From positions 1,116,001 to 1,180,000 of the forward strand of contig NZ_PEAY01000001.1 of NCBI RefSeq assembly GCF_002807665.1: a stretch of DNA of 64,000 nucleotides, read 5' to 3'. Of the stretch, positions 1 through 10,466 are shown one piece after another (the stretch's first letter is position 1; each line of letters starts with the position of its first letter). The stretch comes from Neoalteromonas facilis (GTDB lineage Bacteria > Pseudomonadota > Gammaproteobacteria > Enterobacterales > Alteromonadaceae). Both the position numbers and the translations under genes were made by a program. The notes below the pieces were generated by a model. It ran no database searches. It worked only from the letters and a program-made list of their open reading frames with translations, and was not told where the DNA came from.

Positions 1-1203
1 CGCTGTTAAGTCTGCAGGGAAGCCATAAGTATCATAAAGCTTAAATACAACTTCACCCGGTACCGTATCGCCATTAAGCTCTTCTAACGCTTGATTAAGC
101 AAGTTCATGCCGCGCTCTAAGGTTCGGCTAAACTGCTCCTCTTCAACACGTAGAACCTTTTCGATTACGACTTTTTGTTCATTCAGTTCAGGATACGCAT
201 CGCCCATTTGCTGACACAAAACGTCGACTAATTTGTAAAAGAAAATATCCTTCGCGCCGAGTTTGTAACCGTGGCGAACCGCACGACGAATAATTCGACG
301 AAGCACGTAACCGCGTCCTTCATTCGATGGCATCGCACCATCACAGATCAAAAAGCTACAAGAGCGAATATGGTCAGCAATAACACGCAACGATTTATCT
401 TCTAAATCATTAGTGCCTACAATATCGGCAGCACCTTTAATCAGCGCTTGGAATAGATCAATCTCATAGTTGCTATGAACGTTTTGCAAAATAGCGCTGA
501 TACGCTCTAACCCCATACCGGTATCAATCGATGGCCGCGGCAAAGGCTCCATGTCACCGTTTGCTTGACGGTTGAATTGCATGAATACCAAGTTCCAAAT
601 TTCAATAAATCGGTCACCGTCTTCTTCTGGTGAGCCGGGAGGGCCGCCCCAAATATGTTCGCCATGGTCATAAAATATCTCTGAACATGGACCGCAAGGA
701 CCTGTATCTCCCATCGACCAGAAATTGTCGGAGGTGGAAATACGTATAATTTTCTCAGCAGGGACGCCGATATCATTCAACCAAATGTTGTACGCTTCAT
801 CATCTTCAGAATACACGGTTACCAATAACTTCTCTTTGGGTAGCTGTAATTCGTCAGTTAAGAAAGTCCACGCAAATTGAATCGCCTCTTTTTTGAAATA
901 ATCACCGAAGCTGAAATTCCCCAGCATTTCAAAAAACGTGTGGTGACGCGCGGTGTAACCTACGTTATCTAAATCGTTGTGCTTTCCACCTGCCCGCACA
1001 CAACGCTGTGACGATACTGCGCGAGAATAACTACGTTTATCAGTGCCTAGAAATACATCTTTGAACTGATTCATGCCTGCGTTTGTGAATAAAAGCGTAG
1101 GATCATCATGTGGGATCAACGAAGAGCTTGCCACCGCTTGGTGACCTTGTTTAGCAAAGAAGTCGATGAACTTACCTCGAATCTGAGCGGTTGATAGCGT
1201 CAT
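1..1203 (-). CDS. alaS: Alanine--tRNA ligase, N-terminal 401 residues (runs off the left edge)
   Basis: AlaS charges tRNA-Ala with alanine in the cytoplasm. Reading from the ATG at 1203 gives an uninterrupted frame to base 1. It contains the class II core: [20 protein letters not shown] near residues 27-46, the [20 protein letters not shown] segment near 83-102, and [17 protein letters not shown] near 300. The editing and C-Ala domains lie beyond the window. A non-coding stretch of about 100 bases separates it from recX upstream on the same strand, so the usual recX-alaS order is kept. The start is preceded by AGGATTTTTC, a weak ribosome site. The identification is secure; only the 3' end is missing. 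Confidence 0.97.
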   Translation of the reverse strand, partial: MTLSTAQIRGKFIDFFAKQGHQAVASSSLIPHDDPTLLFTNAGMNQFKDVFLGTDKRSYSRAVSSQRCVRAGGKHNDLDNVGYTARHHTFFEMLGNFSFGDYFKKEAIQFAWTFLTDELQLPKEKLLVTVYSEDDEAYNIWLNDIGVPAEKIIRISTSDNFWSMGDTGPCGPCSEIFYDHGEHIWGGPPGSPEEDGDRFIEIWNLVFMQFNRQANGDMEPLPRPSIDTGMGLERISAILQNVHSNYEIDLFQALIKGAADIVGTNDLEDKSLRVIADHIRSCSFLICDGAMPSNEGRGYVLRRIIRRAVRHGYKLGAKDIFFYKLVDVLCQQMGDAYPELNEQKVVIEKVLRVEEEQFSRTLERGMNLLNQALEELNGDTVPGEVVFKLYDTYGFPADLTA

Positions 1204-1301
1204 GAAAAATCCTGTGTTGTGGTTGAATTAAAAAAATGCCCGCGCTACGCGCAGTAACCCATAATTAAGGGCGCAAAGATAGCATGAATCCCTTATGCCT
1301 G

Positions 1302-1775
1302 TTAAGCATCAGATTCAGGATTAAAGTGAATCGCGTAATTTATTTGCTCCAAGGTAAAACCTCTGCCAGCCAAAAATCGTTGCTGCTTTTGCTTCAGCTT
1401 GAAATCTTGCTCTGGTAGTTCACCAAATTTCTTTTGCTTTGCTTGCAGTGCCAATGCCCACCAGTCTATGTCAGCATTCTCTAGACAGGTTTGGACTTCG
1501 GCACGGGAAATGCCGTTTTGTTGCAATTGTTGCATAAGTCGCATTTCGCCATGCCCCTTTAATGCCGCAGAACGCACCATCATTTCGATGTAACGCGAAT
1601 CACTTTGTAACCCCTGCTGTTGAATATCAGACAAAACGTCATCGACTTTATTGCGGTCAAAACCATTTGCCTGCAATTTGCGTATTAGCTCTGTACGACT
1701 ATGCTCGCGACGAGCGAGAAGGCGAATAAGAGAGTGATAGATTTGTTGTTTTTCTTCCATGTTGGCATTATGCAT
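1302..1775 (-). CDS. recX: Regulatory protein RecX
   Basis: RecX binds RecA filaments and modulates recombinase and SOS coprotease activity. The 157-residue product has the expected size and the three-helix repeats of the family: LIRLLARREHSRTELIRKL near residues 16-34, VDDVLSDIQQQGLQSDSRYIE near 43-63, and the LKGHGEMRLMQQLQQNGIS segment near 72-90. An ATG at 1775 is followed by a second in-frame ATG at codon 6, so the true start could be 1760. It lies directly upstream of alaS on the minus strand. The common partner recA is not adjacent: a divergent FemAB/GNAT-like gene takes its place, with only 71 bases between the two starts, which must hold both promoters. Confidence 0.9.
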   Translation of the reverse strand: MHNANMEEKQQIYHSLIRLLARREHSRTELIRKLQANGFDRNKVDDVLSDIQQQGLQSDSRYIEMMVRSAALKGHGEMRLMQQLQQNGISRAEVQTCLENADIDWWALALQAKQKKFGELPEQDFKLKQKQQRFLAGRGFTLEQINYAIHFNPESDA

Positions 1776-1846
1776 AGTTCACTTATTTCCAGCAATCGTG
1801 TGCGTTATTTCACGATAGAAAGATAAATTTCAGGGCACAAGTACTC

Positions 1847-2992
1847 ATGCAGTTAGGGTTAGAGACTGTCGATTCCATCACTCAGCTATGCTCCGAACGC
1901 TGGCAGCTGTGGGCGCAAGATAAACCGCCTTTTTTGCAGTATGCTTTTTTAAGTGCCATGGAAAGAAGCGGCAGTGTTGGCGCAGACTCTGGCTGGCACC
2001 CCAAACACCTTAGAGTTTTCGATACACAGTCACAGACTGATATCGCTTACATACCCGCTTATACTAAAGATCATAGTTACGGAGAGTATGTGTTTGACCA
2101 TGCATGGGCCAATGCTTATCACCAACATGGCCTTGAGTACTACCCCAAACTATTGGTTGCAATTCCATTCACCCCCGTCACGATGGCGAAATTGTTGTGT
2201 GCGCCAGAGCACATTCAGCCGGTATTGGCTTTTCTAACAGTTGCCATCAGTGACCTGTGCGAAGATCGAGACTGGTCTTCATTTCATTGGTTATTTGATT
2301 TCCCAAAGCAGGTGCCCTACCAATCGACGAACCTAGCACAGAGATGCTCGGTTCAGTTTCAATGGCAAAACCTCGACTACACGTCTTTTGACGATTTCAT
2401 GGCTCGCTTTACTTCCCGCAAACGCAAAGATATTCGCAAAGAGAGACGAAGGGTTTGTGAACAAGGCGTCAGCATTCGCCAATTGAGCGGCTCGGAGCTT
2501 GCATTGTCAGACATTGAGTTTTTTTATCATTGTTACCGCAATACTTACTTTAAACGCAGCGGGCATGCGGGTTATCTCAATCACGAATTTTTTGTTGCAC
2601 TTTATGATAATTTAAAGGATGCGATGATGGTGGTAATGGCGTATAAAGAGCAACAACCCATCGCCTCGGCCCTCTACTTTTACAACGAATCAGGGCTTTT
2701 TGGTCGATATTGGGGTGCGTTGGAAGATATAGACGGCTTACATTTCGAGTGTTGCTACTATCAAGGTATTGAGTTCGCGATCGCAAACGAGTTAGCGCTG
2801 TTTAATCCTGGTACCCAGGGAGAGCACAAGCTATTGCGCGGTTTCGAACCTATCATGTGCCATTCTTTCCATCATTGTTGTGAGCCTGCTTTTCACGATG
2901 CAGTCTCGCGGTATACCGAGCAAGAACGAGATTCGATAGAAAAGTATTTTGCTCAAGCACAAGATTTTGTGCCTTTTAAGAAAACAGAGTGA
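1847..2992 (+). CDS. FemAB/GNAT-type acyltransferase (peptidogalycan biosynthesis family, PF04339-like)
   Basis: The 381-residue protein resembles the PF04339 (DUF482) group of GNAT-fold proteins, which are annotated as peptidogalycan or aminoacyl transferases without a firm substrate. Visible landmarks are YAFLSAMERSGSVGADSGW near residues 32-50, DDFMARFTSRKRKDIRKERR near 182-201, HCYRNTYFKRSGHAGYLN near 228-245, and the C-terminal LFGRYWGALEDIDGLHFECC and FNPGTQGEHKLLRGFEP segments, all typical of the family. There is no signal peptide or membrane segment, so it is probably cytoplasmic. It is divergent from recX and lies 43 bases upstream of the M13 peptidase. The family call is good; the reaction is not known. 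Confidence 0.8.
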   Translation: MQLGLETVDSITQLCSERWQLWAQDKPPFLQYAFLSAMERSGSVGADSGWHPKHLRVFDTQSQTDIAYIPAYTKDHSYGEYVFDHAWANAYHQHGLEYYPKLLVAIPFTPVTMAKLLCAPEHIQPVLAFLTVAISDLCEDRDWSSFHWLFDFPKQVPYQSTNLAQRCSVQFQWQNLDYTSFDDFMARFTSRKRKDIRKERRRVCEQGVSIRQLSGSELALSDIEFFYHCYRNTYFKRSGHAGYLNHEFFVALYDNLKDAMMVVMAYKEQQPIASALYFYNESGLFGRYWGALEDIDGLHFECCYYQGIEFAIANELALFNPGTQGEHKLLRGFEPIMCHSFHHCCEPAFHDAVSRYTEQERDSIEKYFAQAQDFVPFKKTE

Positions 2993-3035
2993 TAAACGCC
3001 ATGTTTAAATCACCCAATGAAACACAGGAAGCTCA

Positions 3036-5117
3036 ATGAAAAAATCACTGTTAGCACTCACTATAGCCACAAGCTTAGGTTTAGCCGCTTGTAGCCCAAA
3101 CCCTACATCAGAAAATACAGCATCTACCACAGATAATGCGCAACCTGTCGCTGCTGCGGCTGCCGAAATTGGCTCCTTTGGCGTTGATTTAACTGCACGA
3201 AATGAAGCAGTAAAGCCTGGCGATGACTTCTTTATGTACGCTTCTGGTAATTGGTATGATAACTATGAATTACCTGCAGACAAAACACGTTTCGGCGCAT
3301 TTTCAGCTTTGGCTGATAGAAGCGAAGAACGCGTAAAAAGCATCATCGATGAACTGAACAACGCAACCGATCTTACCGGCGAAGCCAAGTTGATTGCTGA
3401 TTTCTATCACAGTTTTATGGATACTGAATCTCTGAATGCCAAGGGTATAGCACCGATCCAGCCAATACTAGACGATATCAAAGCAATCGCCTCCGTTGAT
3501 GATCTGACACGAGAATTTGGTAAAGCATGGTTGACTGACAGTGTTTCTCCGCTTTGGGCTGGTATGTGGTATGACCGTCTCGATCCGAATAAATACCAAG
3601 TCAATGTTGGCGTTGGTGGTTTAGGGCTACCTGATCGCGATTATTACCTAAGCGAAGACGAACGTTTCGTTAAAATTCGTGAAGCCTACCAAGCTCACAT
3701 TGCTGAAATGTTAGCGTTCACGGGCAGTGAAACCGCAGAACAAGATGCAGCTGCAATCCTTGAGCTTGAAACTAAAATTGCAGAAGTTCAATGGCCTCGT
3801 GAAAAACGTCGTAACCGTGACTTAACATTGAATCAAATTGAGCGTGAAGGCCTGTCTGATGCATATCCGAACTTTAATTGGTCAGCATTCTTTGAATCTT
3901 CCGGTTATCAAGTACCTACACTTAATATTAACCAACCAGAACCGGTAAACGGCGTTATTGCACTGATCAACGAATTACCTCTTGATGCGTGGAAAGCCTA
4001 CATGAGCTACCACACTATCAACAGCAACTCAGATTTATTGTCTGAAGATATCTCAAATGCGAGCTTTGCTTTTTACGGTAAGACACTAAGTGGTCAGCAA
4101 GAACAACGTGCTCGTTGGAAACGTGCTGTCAGCGCGATGTCAGGCACTGAATCACTTGGCTTTGCAATTGGTAAAGTGTATGTCGACCGTTTCTTCCCTG
4201 AAAGCTCTAAGCAGCAAATGAGCGAGCTGGTTGAGAATTTACGTACCGCATTAGGCGAGCGTATTGAAAACCTCGATTGGATGGGTGAAGAAACTAAGAA
4301 AAATGCACAGGCTAAACTAGCGGCATTTAATCCCAAAATCGGTTACCCAGATGTATGGGAAGACTTTACCGGCTTAGATATCTCGCGTGATGATCTCGTG
4401 GCCAACATGCACAGTATCCGTCAATTCTTCCATGCTAAAGAATTGGAGCAAGAATTAGAGCCGACTGATCGTAATCGCTGGGGCATGACGCCACAACGCG
4501 TCAATGCATACTACAACAGCTCGTTCAACGAAATTGTATTCCCAGCAGCAATTCTACAACCTCCATTCTTCGATCCAAATGCCGATCCTGCGGTCAATTA
4601 CGGTGCTATAGGCGCGGTCATTGGTCATGAAATGGGACACGGTTTTGATGATCAAGGGTCAAAATCTGATGCCATGGGTATTCAACGTAATTGGTGGACA
4701 GAAGAAGATCGCGCCGCGTTTGAAGCAAAAACTGAACAGCTGATTGCACAGTACAGTGCTTATGAGCCAATTGAGGGTAACTTCGTCAATGGCAAAAACA
4801 GTCTAGGCGAAAATATTGGTGATGTAGGTGGTTTGGCCATGGCTTATCACGCGTATAAGTTAAGCTTAAACGGAGAAGAAGCGCCTATCATCGACGGCAC
4901 AACCGGCGACCAGCGTTTCTTCCTGGCTTGGGCACAAGTGTGGAAAGAAAAGCGCACCGAAGAAAGCATGCTGAATCAGCTACGCGGTGGTACTCACTCT
5001 CCGGGCCGCTACCGCGCTCTAGCACCACGCAACCATGATGCGTGGTACGAAGCATTCAACGTTCAACCGGGCGATGCTTTGTATCTTGCACCTGAAGATC
5101 GCGTACGCATCTGGTAA
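3036..5117 (+). CDS. M13 (neprilysin/PepO) family zinc metallopeptidase, lipoprotein
   Basis: The product is a 693-residue periplasmic zinc endopeptidase of family M13. The N-terminus is a lipoprotein signal with lipobox LAAC (Cys19), followed by a Ser/Thr/Ala-rich linker, so the enzyme is probably anchored in a membrane facing the periplasm. The Peptidase_M13_N region spans about residues 55-440. The catalytic part has NAYYNSSFNEIVFPAAILQP near 489-508, the zinc site HEMGH at 531-535, and the third ligand Glu592 in ENIGDVGGL. Length and order match PepO. AGGAAG six bases ahead of the ATG is a good ribosome site. A strong terminator follows the stop. The substrate cannot be inferred. Confidence 0.94.
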   Translation: MKKSLLALTIATSLGLAACSPNPTSENTASTTDNAQPVAAAAAEIGSFGVDLTARNEAVKPGDDFFMYASGNWYDNYELPADKTRFGAFSALADRSEERVKSIIDELNNATDLTGEAKLIADFYHSFMDTESLNAKGIAPIQPILDDIKAIASVDDLTREFGKAWLTDSVSPLWAGMWYDRLDPNKYQVNVGVGGLGLPDRDYYLSEDERFVKIREAYQAHIAEMLAFTGSETAEQDAAAILELETKIAEVQWPREKRRNRDLTLNQIEREGLSDAYPNFNWSAFFESSGYQVPTLNINQPEPVNGVIALINELPLDAWKAYMSYHTINSNSDLLSEDISNASFAFYGKTLSGQQEQRARWKRAVSAMSGTESLGFAIGKVYVDRFFPESSKQQMSELVENLRTALGERIENLDWMGEETKKNAQAKLAAFNPKIGYPDVWEDFTGLDISRDDLVANMHSIRQFFHAKELEQELEPTDRNRWGMTPQRVNAYYNSSFNEIVFPAAILQPPFFDPNADPAVNYGAIGAVIGHEMGHGFDDQGSKSDAMGIQRNWWTEEDRAAFEAKTEQLIAQYSAYEPIEGNFVNGKNSLGENIGDVGGLAMAYHAYKLSLNGEEAPIIDGTTGDQRFFLAWAQVWKEKRTEESMLNQLRGGTHSPGRYRALAPRNHDAWYEAFNVQPGDALYLAPEDRVRIW

Positions 5118-5130
5118 TGAAGAGTTAAAT

Positions 5131-5157
5131 AAAAGCCGGGCAATGCCCGGCTTTTTT
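5131..5157. terminator. Bidirectional intrinsic terminator
   Basis: An 11-base perfect stem (AAAAGCCGGGC / GCCCGGCTTTT) with an AAT loop has a T run on the plus strand and an A run on the other side. It therefore works for the M13 peptidase gene ending at 5117 and for the methyltransferase gene converging from the other strand, whose stop codon lies in the T run. Confidence 0.93.
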
Positions 5158-5749
5158 ATTTCACCCAAATCAATAATTCATTGTTGGCTGGCATTGTGTA
5201 ATGAGCTGATAATGTAAGCCCACTCGCCCAACGTTTTAATTCGCTAATATCGCGATATCCACCATAGCCTTGTGCCAATAAATGATGATGGAATGCTTTG
5301 TTGCTTTCGCTGATAAACTCTCCACCTTGCGTAAACGGGCCGTACTGGCAAAACACCCCATTTTCAGGAAGGTTTTCCGCAATCAATCCCATCATACATT
5401 CCACTTCGTTTGGCTGCATGATATGAGCGGTGTTAGCACTAAAAACACCGTCTACAGGCACCGACGGCCACTCATTTTCACCAATAGAAAATGCGATGGC
5501 GGATTGTATATTAGCGACATCGATGACACCTAACCTTTTATTCAATGTCGCAAGCTGAACTGCGCGGTCGGTCGGAAACCACAAAAGATGCGGCATATGA
5601 GTGGCAAAGTGCACCGCATGTTGGCCGGTACCAGAACCAATTTCTAGTACGCCCGTCACATCCGAAAAATGAACACGAAGCTTATCTAGAATAACCTCTT
5701 TATTGTTTTCACATGCCTGACTAAACGGCAGTTGAGCTTCAATTGACAT
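5156..5749 (-). CDS. DUF938-family SAM-dependent methyltransferase
   Basis: This is a class I methyltransferase of the DUF938 (PF06080) family. The conserved opening LPFSQACENNKEVILDKL is followed by motif I, VLEIGSGTGQHAVHFA (GxGxG SAM-binding loop), then an acidic FPTDRA and the family signature FSANTAHIMQ. The substrate is unknown. I prefer the ATG at 5749, which has GAGTG nine bases upstream; an in-frame GTG at 5761 would overlap the metH 3' half and has no visible ribosome site. It is the last gene of the metA-metH unit, 4 bases beyond the metH stop, so it is probably co-transcribed with methionine synthesis genes, which might suggest an S-adenosylmethionine link (inference). Confidence 0.85.
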   Translation of the reverse strand: MSIEAQLPFSQACENNKEVILDKLRVHFSDVTGVLEIGSGTGQHAVHFATHMPHLLWFPTDRAVQLATLNKRLGVIDVANIQSAIAFSIGENEWPSVPVDGVFSANTAHIMQPNEVECMMGLIAENLPENGVFCQYGPFTQGGEFISESNKAFHHHLLAQGYGGYRDISELKRWASGLTLSAHYTMPANNELLIWVK

Positions 5750-5753
5750 ATTA

Positions 5754-8381
5754 TTAGTCACTCAGATTCGGCATCAACCATTTACGCGCTTCATCAATCG
5801 ACCAGCCTTTGCGTGTTGCATAATCTTCAAGCTGATCATGTTGGATCTTGGCAACCGCAAAATAACGTGAATCCGGGTGCGAGAAGTACCAACCCGACAC
5901 TGAAGCGCCGGGCCACATCGCGTAGCTCTCGGTTAACTTCATACCGGTATGATGCTCTACATCGAGCAAATCCCAGATTTGCTGTTTCTCAGTGTGCTCT
6001 GGACAGGCCGCATAACCTGGAGCCGGCCGAATACCCTGATACTTTTCAGCTATCAATGCGTCATTGTCTAGACTTTCAGAAGCCGCATAACCCCAAAATG
6101 TTGTTCTTACTTGTTGATGCAAATACTCGGCGAATGCTTCTGCCAGCCTATCAGAAACAGCTTTAAGCATAATCGCGTTATAGTCATCTCCATCTTTTGT
6201 GAAGGCATCTGCCAATGCATCTTCTTCAACACCCGCAGTCACCGCAAAGGCGCCAATATAGTCGCTAACGTGACTCTCTTGCGGTGCAACAAAATCACTC
6301 AAACAATAATTCGCTTTATCTGCCTTGTCTGTTTGTTGACGTAAATGGAACGTACGCAGTAACTCTTCACTGCGGGACTCATCTTTGTATACGCTGATAT
6401 CGTCGCCATCTGCATTCGCCGGGAACAAACCAATAACCCCTTTCGGGTTAAGTGTTTTGGCTTTTTCCAGTTGATCTAACATTGCATTTGCATCATGAAA
6501 CAACTGTGTCGCCTCTTCTCCCACAACATCATCCTGTAAGATGTTCGGATACTTACCCGCCAATGACCACGTCATGAAAAATGGGGTCCAATCGATATAG
6601 TCTCGCAATGTTTTAATATCAACAGATATTGCTTTAACACCCAACGCCTTAGGTACTGGTGGCGTGTAACTCTGCCAGTCAATTGCATATTTGTTCGCAC
6701 GTGCTTGCGCCAAATTAACAGGCTTCGTTCTCGGTCGCTTATTGGCGTGTTGTTCACGCACCTTCTCGTACTCGGCACTTAATTGAGTTTCATATTCAGC
6801 TCGTGTTGTCTCGGAGATGAGTTTTTGACATACACCAACGGCACGACTTGCGTTCGGAACATAGACCACAGGCCCATCATAGTTCTGTTCAATTTTAACC
6901 GCTGTATGCGCTTTAGAGGTTGTCGCGCCACCAATAAGCAATGGAATGTCAAAGCCAAGACGTTGCATCTCGCTCGCAACATAGACCATTTCATCGAGAG
7001 ATGGGGTTATCAGCCCGGATAGACCAATCATATCGACGTTTTGGGCTTTTGCTTCTTCTAAAATTTTGGCACAAGGTACCATGACACCCAAGTCAATCAC
7101 TTCAAAGTTGTTACACTGCAGCACCACACCCACAATGTTCTTGCCGATATCATGCACGTCGCCCTTCACTGTGGCCATTAGCACTTTTCCATTGCTACTT
7201 GCTCCACCGGACTTTTCAGCTTCAATATAGGGTTGAAGATGCGCTACAGCCTTTTTCATCACCCGCGCAGATTTAACCACTTGCGGTAAAAACATTTTAC
7301 CTTCTCCGAACAGATCGCCAACCACATTCATGCCATCCATTAACGGCCCTTCGATCACGTGTAGTGGTCGCTCTGCTTGCTGTCTAGCCTCTTCGGTATC
7401 ATCAACAATGTAGTCTGTGATGCCTTTCACGAGAGAATGCTCTAAGCGTTTATTTACCGGCCACTCTCGCCAAGATAAGTCTTCAGCCGCGGCGACTTTA
7501 CCATCGCCCTGATACTTCGGTGCCAGCGCTAACAGTTGCTCGGTGGCATCACTTCGTCTATTTAAAATGACGTCTTCAACGGCATCTCGTAACTCAAGTG
7601 GAATTTCGTCATAAACCTCTAATTGACCGGCATTTACGATCCCCATGTCCATGCCTGCTCGAATGGCATGATATAGAAACACAGAATGCATCGCCTCTCG
7701 CACTGGATTATTGCCTCGGAACGAAAACGAGATGTTCGACAACCCGCCCGACACATGGACATGCGGCAAGGTTTGTCTTATGCGCCGTGTAGCTTCAATG
7801 AAATCAACTGCGTATCGGTCATGTTCTTCAATACCGGTTGCAACAGCAAAAATATTCGGGTCGAAAATGATGTCTTCTGGCGGAAAGCCGACCTGCTCGG
7901 TCAGAATCCGGTAACTCCGAGTACAAATCTCAACTTTACGATCTTCTGTATCCGCTTGGCCCGTTTCATCAAATGCCATGACCACCGTCGCTGCGCCATA
8001 TTTTTTGATTAATTTTGCCTGTTCAATAAATTGAGCTTCACCTTCCTTTAGGCTTATCGAGTTAACAATCGCTTTCCCTTGAACACATTTTAAACCGGCT
8101 TCAATGACGTCCCATTTTGAAGAATCCAGCATGATCGGTACGCGCGAAATATCAGGCTCTGCGGCAATAAGATTTAAAAACTGCACCATTGCAGCTTTCG
8201 AATCCAACATGGCTTCATCCATGTTGATATCGATGATCTGCGCCCCATTCTCGACCTGTTGGCGCGCAACATCTAAGGCGGCTTCAAAATCACCACTCAA
8301 TATCAAGCGCTTGAAAACAGCGGAGCCCGTTACGTTTGTCCTTTCACCAACGTTTATAAAAGTTGAAAATTCTGCTGTCAC
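5754..8381 (-). CDS. metH: Methionine synthase, C-terminal part (folate, cobalamin and AdoMet domains)
   Basis: This 875-residue protein carries everything in cobalamin-dependent MetH except the homocysteine domain. It has the pterin-binding domain from residue 7 ([16 protein letters not shown]), the cap and B12 domain with [12 protein letters not shown] near 410 (the His that replaces the cobalt ligand) and [16 protein letters not shown] near 485, and the reactivation domain with [15 protein letters not shown] near 783. The start is GTG at 8381. The ribosome site AGGAG lies 6 bases upstream and overlaps the TAG stop of the preceding half, which is a clear sign of designed coupling rather than a frameshift. 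The two halves presumably assemble to transfer methyl from methyltetrahydrofolate to homocysteine. Confidence 0.96.
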   Translation of the reverse strand: MTAEFSTFINVGERTNVTGSAVFKRLILSGDFEAALDVARQQVENGAQIIDINMDEAMLDSKAAMVQFLNLIAAEPDISRVPIMLDSSKWDVIEAGLKCVQGKAIVNSISLKEGEAQFIEQAKLIKKYGAATVVMAFDETGQADTEDRKVEICTRSYRILTEQVGFPPEDIIFDPNIFAVATGIEEHDRYAVDFIEATRRIRQTLPHVHVSGGLSNISFSFRGNNPVREAMHSVFLYHAIRAGMDMGIVNAGQLEVYDEIPLELRDAVEDVILNRRSDATEQLLALAPKYQGDGKVAAAEDLSWREWPVNKRLEHSLVKGITDYIVDDTEEARQQAERPLHVIEGPLMDGMNVVGDLFGEGKMFLPQVVKSARVMKKAVAHLQPYIEAEKSGGASSNGKVLMATVKGDVHDIGKNIVGVVLQCNNFEVIDLGVMVPCAKILEEAKAQNVDMIGLSGLITPSLDEMVYVASEMQRLGFDIPLLIGGATTSKAHTAVKIEQNYDGPVVYVPNASRAVGVCQKLISETTRAEYETQLSAEYEKVREQHANKRPRTKPVNLAQARANKYAIDWQSYTPPVPKALGVKAISVDIKTLRDYIDWTPFFMTWSLAGKYPNILQDDVVGEEATQLFHDANAMLDQLEKAKTLNPKGVIGLFPANADGDDISVYKDESRSEELLRTFHLRQQTDKADKANYCLSDFVAPQESHVSDYIGAFAVTAGVEEDALADAFTKDGDDYNAIMLKAVSDRLAEAFAEYLHQQVRTTFWGYAASESLDNDALIAEKYQGIRPAPGYAACPEHTEKQQIWDLLDVEHHTGMKLTESYAMWPGASVSGWYFSHPDSRYFAVAKIQHDQLEDYATRKGWSIDEARKWLMPNLSD

Positions 8382-8390
8382 TGTAGACTC

Positions 8391-9443
8391 CTAGTGAACG
8401 AACGGCTCAAGGCCAGACAAACGCATTTTCACCTCTAAATGAGGCAAGACGCGAGGTGGAATTTCAGATACCGCTAGCGCAATTGCACGAATATGATCCG
8501 GCGTGCTGCCACAGCAACCGCCCACAATGTTGACCAGCCCACTTTCCGCCCATTCTTTGATATGTGCAGCCATTTCATCACCTTGCATATCATATTCTCC
8601 AAACTCGTTGGGGAGCCCTGCGTTAGGGTGCGCTGAAACAAAACATTCACTGACTTTTGCTATCTCCGCTACGTATTGGCGCAGTAGATCAGGCCCCAAC
8701 GCGCAATTTAGTCCGAAAGAAAATGGTTCTATATGACGCAACGAATAATAAAATGCCTCAGCCGTTTGTCCAGACAGCGTTCTACCCGACGCATCCGTAA
8801 TCGTGCCAGAGATCATGACCGGTAACGTATAACCCAGCGTGTCGAACACGCCTTGTACGGCAAAGGCTGCGGCTTTTGCATTGAGCGTATCGAATATGGT
8901 TTCTATTAGGATAATATCAGCGCCACCTTCAATCAGTGCTAATGTAGACTCGGTATAAGCCTCGACCAATTCGTCGAAAGTAATATTGCGTTTAGCAGGG
9001 TCATTCACATCAGGTGAAATAGAAGCGGTTCTATTTGTTGGGCCTAAAACACCTGCCACATAGCGAGGTTTATCCGGCGTTTTACGCGTATATTCTTCAG
9101 CCACTTCTTTTGCTAATCGCGCCGCTGCGATATTAATGTCACGCGATTGCGCTTGCATATCATAATCAGCCATTGAAATGGTGGTGGCATTAAAGGTGTT
9201 TGTTTCAATGATGTCCGCTCCAGCCTCAAGGTACTGTCCATGTATGTCCTTGATAATTTCTGGCTGCGTTAATACCAATAGATCATTATTGCCTTTTAAA
9301 TCGGTATGCCAGTCTTTAAATTGCTCACCGCGATAGTCCTCTTCTGTGAGTTTATGTCGCTGGATCATCGTGCCCATAGCACCATCAAGAATCAGTACTC
9401 GCTGCTGTGCAATATCGTATAAACGGTCGGATTGTTTACTCAT
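8391..9443 (-). CDS. metH: Methionine synthase, N-terminal homocysteine-binding part
   Basis: A 350-residue homocysteine S-methyltransferase domain begins with [18 protein letters not shown]. It has zinc cysteines in FGLNCALGP (near residue 247) and in [15 protein letters not shown] (near 309-310). It ends with [10 protein letters not shown], the sequence that in full-length MetH lies at the linker to the pterin domain, so the split falls exactly at a domain border. The downstream half starts 9 bases later. Similar two-gene methionine synthases are known in other proteobacteria. It lies 32 bases after metA and belongs to the same unit. Confidence 0.95.
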   Translation of the reverse strand: MSKQSDRLYDIAQQRVLILDGAMGTMIQRHKLTEEDYRGEQFKDWHTDLKGNNDLLVLTQPEIIKDIHGQYLEAGADIIETNTFNATTISMADYDMQAQSRDINIAAARLAKEVAEEYTRKTPDKPRYVAGVLGPTNRTASISPDVNDPAKRNITFDELVEAYTESTLALIEGGADIILIETIFDTLNAKAAAFAVQGVFDTLGYTLPVMISGTITDASGRTLSGQTAEAFYYSLRHIEPFSFGLNCALGPDLLRQYVAEIAKVSECFVSAHPNAGLPNEFGEYDMQGDEMAAHIKEWAESGLVNIVGGCCGSTPDHIRAIALAVSEIPPRVLPHLEVKMRLSGLEPFVH

Positions 9444-9475
9444 GTCAAAATCTCAATGTGAATTTACGTGATGGT

Positions 9476-10402
9476 TTATGCACTTGCGCTTAAGTCATCT
9501 AAGTTATACGGCGTTGTTTGATAAACATAGTAATTCAGCCAGTTTGTAAACAAGAGATTACCATGGCTACGCCAGCGCACAATTGGCGCTTGGTTAACAT
9601 CATCGTTGGGAAAATAGTTCACTGGAATATTTGGCTCAAGACCGGCATCGAAATCACGCAAATACTCCTGTTGTAAGGTATCAGGATCATATTCTGGATG
9701 CCCGGTTAAAAACACCATGCGTTTGTCGTCAGAGGCAACTAAGTATGCCCCTGTTACATCCGATCTTGCGATAACCTTCAAGCCGGGAACCGATTCATAG
9801 TCTTTTTCATCAATATAGCCATAACGTGAGTGTGGTGCATTGAACGCAGAATCAAATCCGCGCACCAACTCGTTGGTAGGCTCTAACACTGCGTGCTCAT
9901 ACACTCCGCACAATTTATCTTCGCGAAGTACTCTTTGCTTGCCATAGAAGTGGTACATGGCCGCATGAGCCGCCCAACATAAATACAATGTAGATTGAAC
10001 GTGTCGCTTTGCCCAATCCATAATACGTGTCATATGAGACCAATATTTAACGTCTTGATAATCTAGGTGCGCTAATGGAGCACCTGTAACAATTAAACCA
10101 TCATAGCGCTTGTGCGCAACCTCACTGAAAGCATGATAAAACGCGTTCATATGTTGTTCTGAGGTGTGTTTTGACACTTGCTCGTCAATGCGAATAAGGT
10201 CTACGTTTATTTGCAGTGGCGTATTCGATAATAAGCGTAAAATTTGGATCTCTGTTTCGATTTTATTTGGCATCAAATTCAAGATACCAACTTCTAATGG
10301 ACGAATATCCTGTTGAGCCGCACGCTCAGCATCCATACAAAATATATTCTCTTGCGACAGAACATCTTGTGCAGGTAGCTCACTGGGAATTCGTATAGGC
10401 AT
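9476..10402 (-). CDS. metA: Homoserine O-succinyltransferase (MetA)
   Basis: MetA activates homoserine as O-succinyl- (or O-acetyl-) homoserine, the first committed step of methionine synthesis. The 308-residue protein has the family length and the start MPIRIPSELPAQDVL. The catalytic cysteine is Cys142 in YLCWAAHAAMYHF, and the His235/Glu237 pair lies in TGHPEYDP, matching the numbering of the enterobacterial enzyme. NLMPNKIETEIQILRLLSN near residues 43-61 is also typical. Acyl-donor preference cannot be read reliably by eye. The gene heads the metA-metH-metH-methyltransferase unit and is preceded by MetJ boxes. Confidence 0.96.
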   Translation of the reverse strand: MPIRIPSELPAQDVLSQENIFCMDAERAAQQDIRPLEVGILNLMPNKIETEIQILRLLSNTPLQINVDLIRIDEQVSKHTSEQHMNAFYHAFSEVAHKRYDGLIVTGAPLAHLDYQDVKYWSHMTRIMDWAKRHVQSTLYLCWAAHAAMYHFYGKQRVLREDKLCGVYEHAVLEPTNELVRGFDSAFNAPHSRYGYIDEKDYESVPGLKVIARSDVTGAYLVASDDKRMVFLTGHPEYDPDTLQQEYLRDFDAGLEPNIPVNYFPNDDVNQAPIVRWRSHGNLLFTNWLNYYVYQTTPYNLDDLSASA

Positions 10403-10455
10403 GGGTCACACTCTTACCGTTAACAGGCGTTACAGTGTGCCGTATTCTGTTTAAT

Positions 10456-10461
10456 TGTCAA
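10456..10461 (-). promoter_or_regulatory. Probable -35 element of the metA promoter
   Basis: A perfect TTGACA reads toward metA, directly beside the MetJ boxes and about 55 bases upstream of the metA ATG. A clear TATAAT at 16-18 bases is not present, so the -10 box must be weak. Repressor on the adjacent operator would interfere with polymerase binding. Confidence 0.5.
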
Positions 10462-10466
10462 CTAAT

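Noticed and set aside
8379-8400. A frameshift or nonsense mutation breaking metH
   Set aside because: The two frames meet at a domain border, with a proper start codon and AGGAG ribosome site between them; this is an organised gene split.
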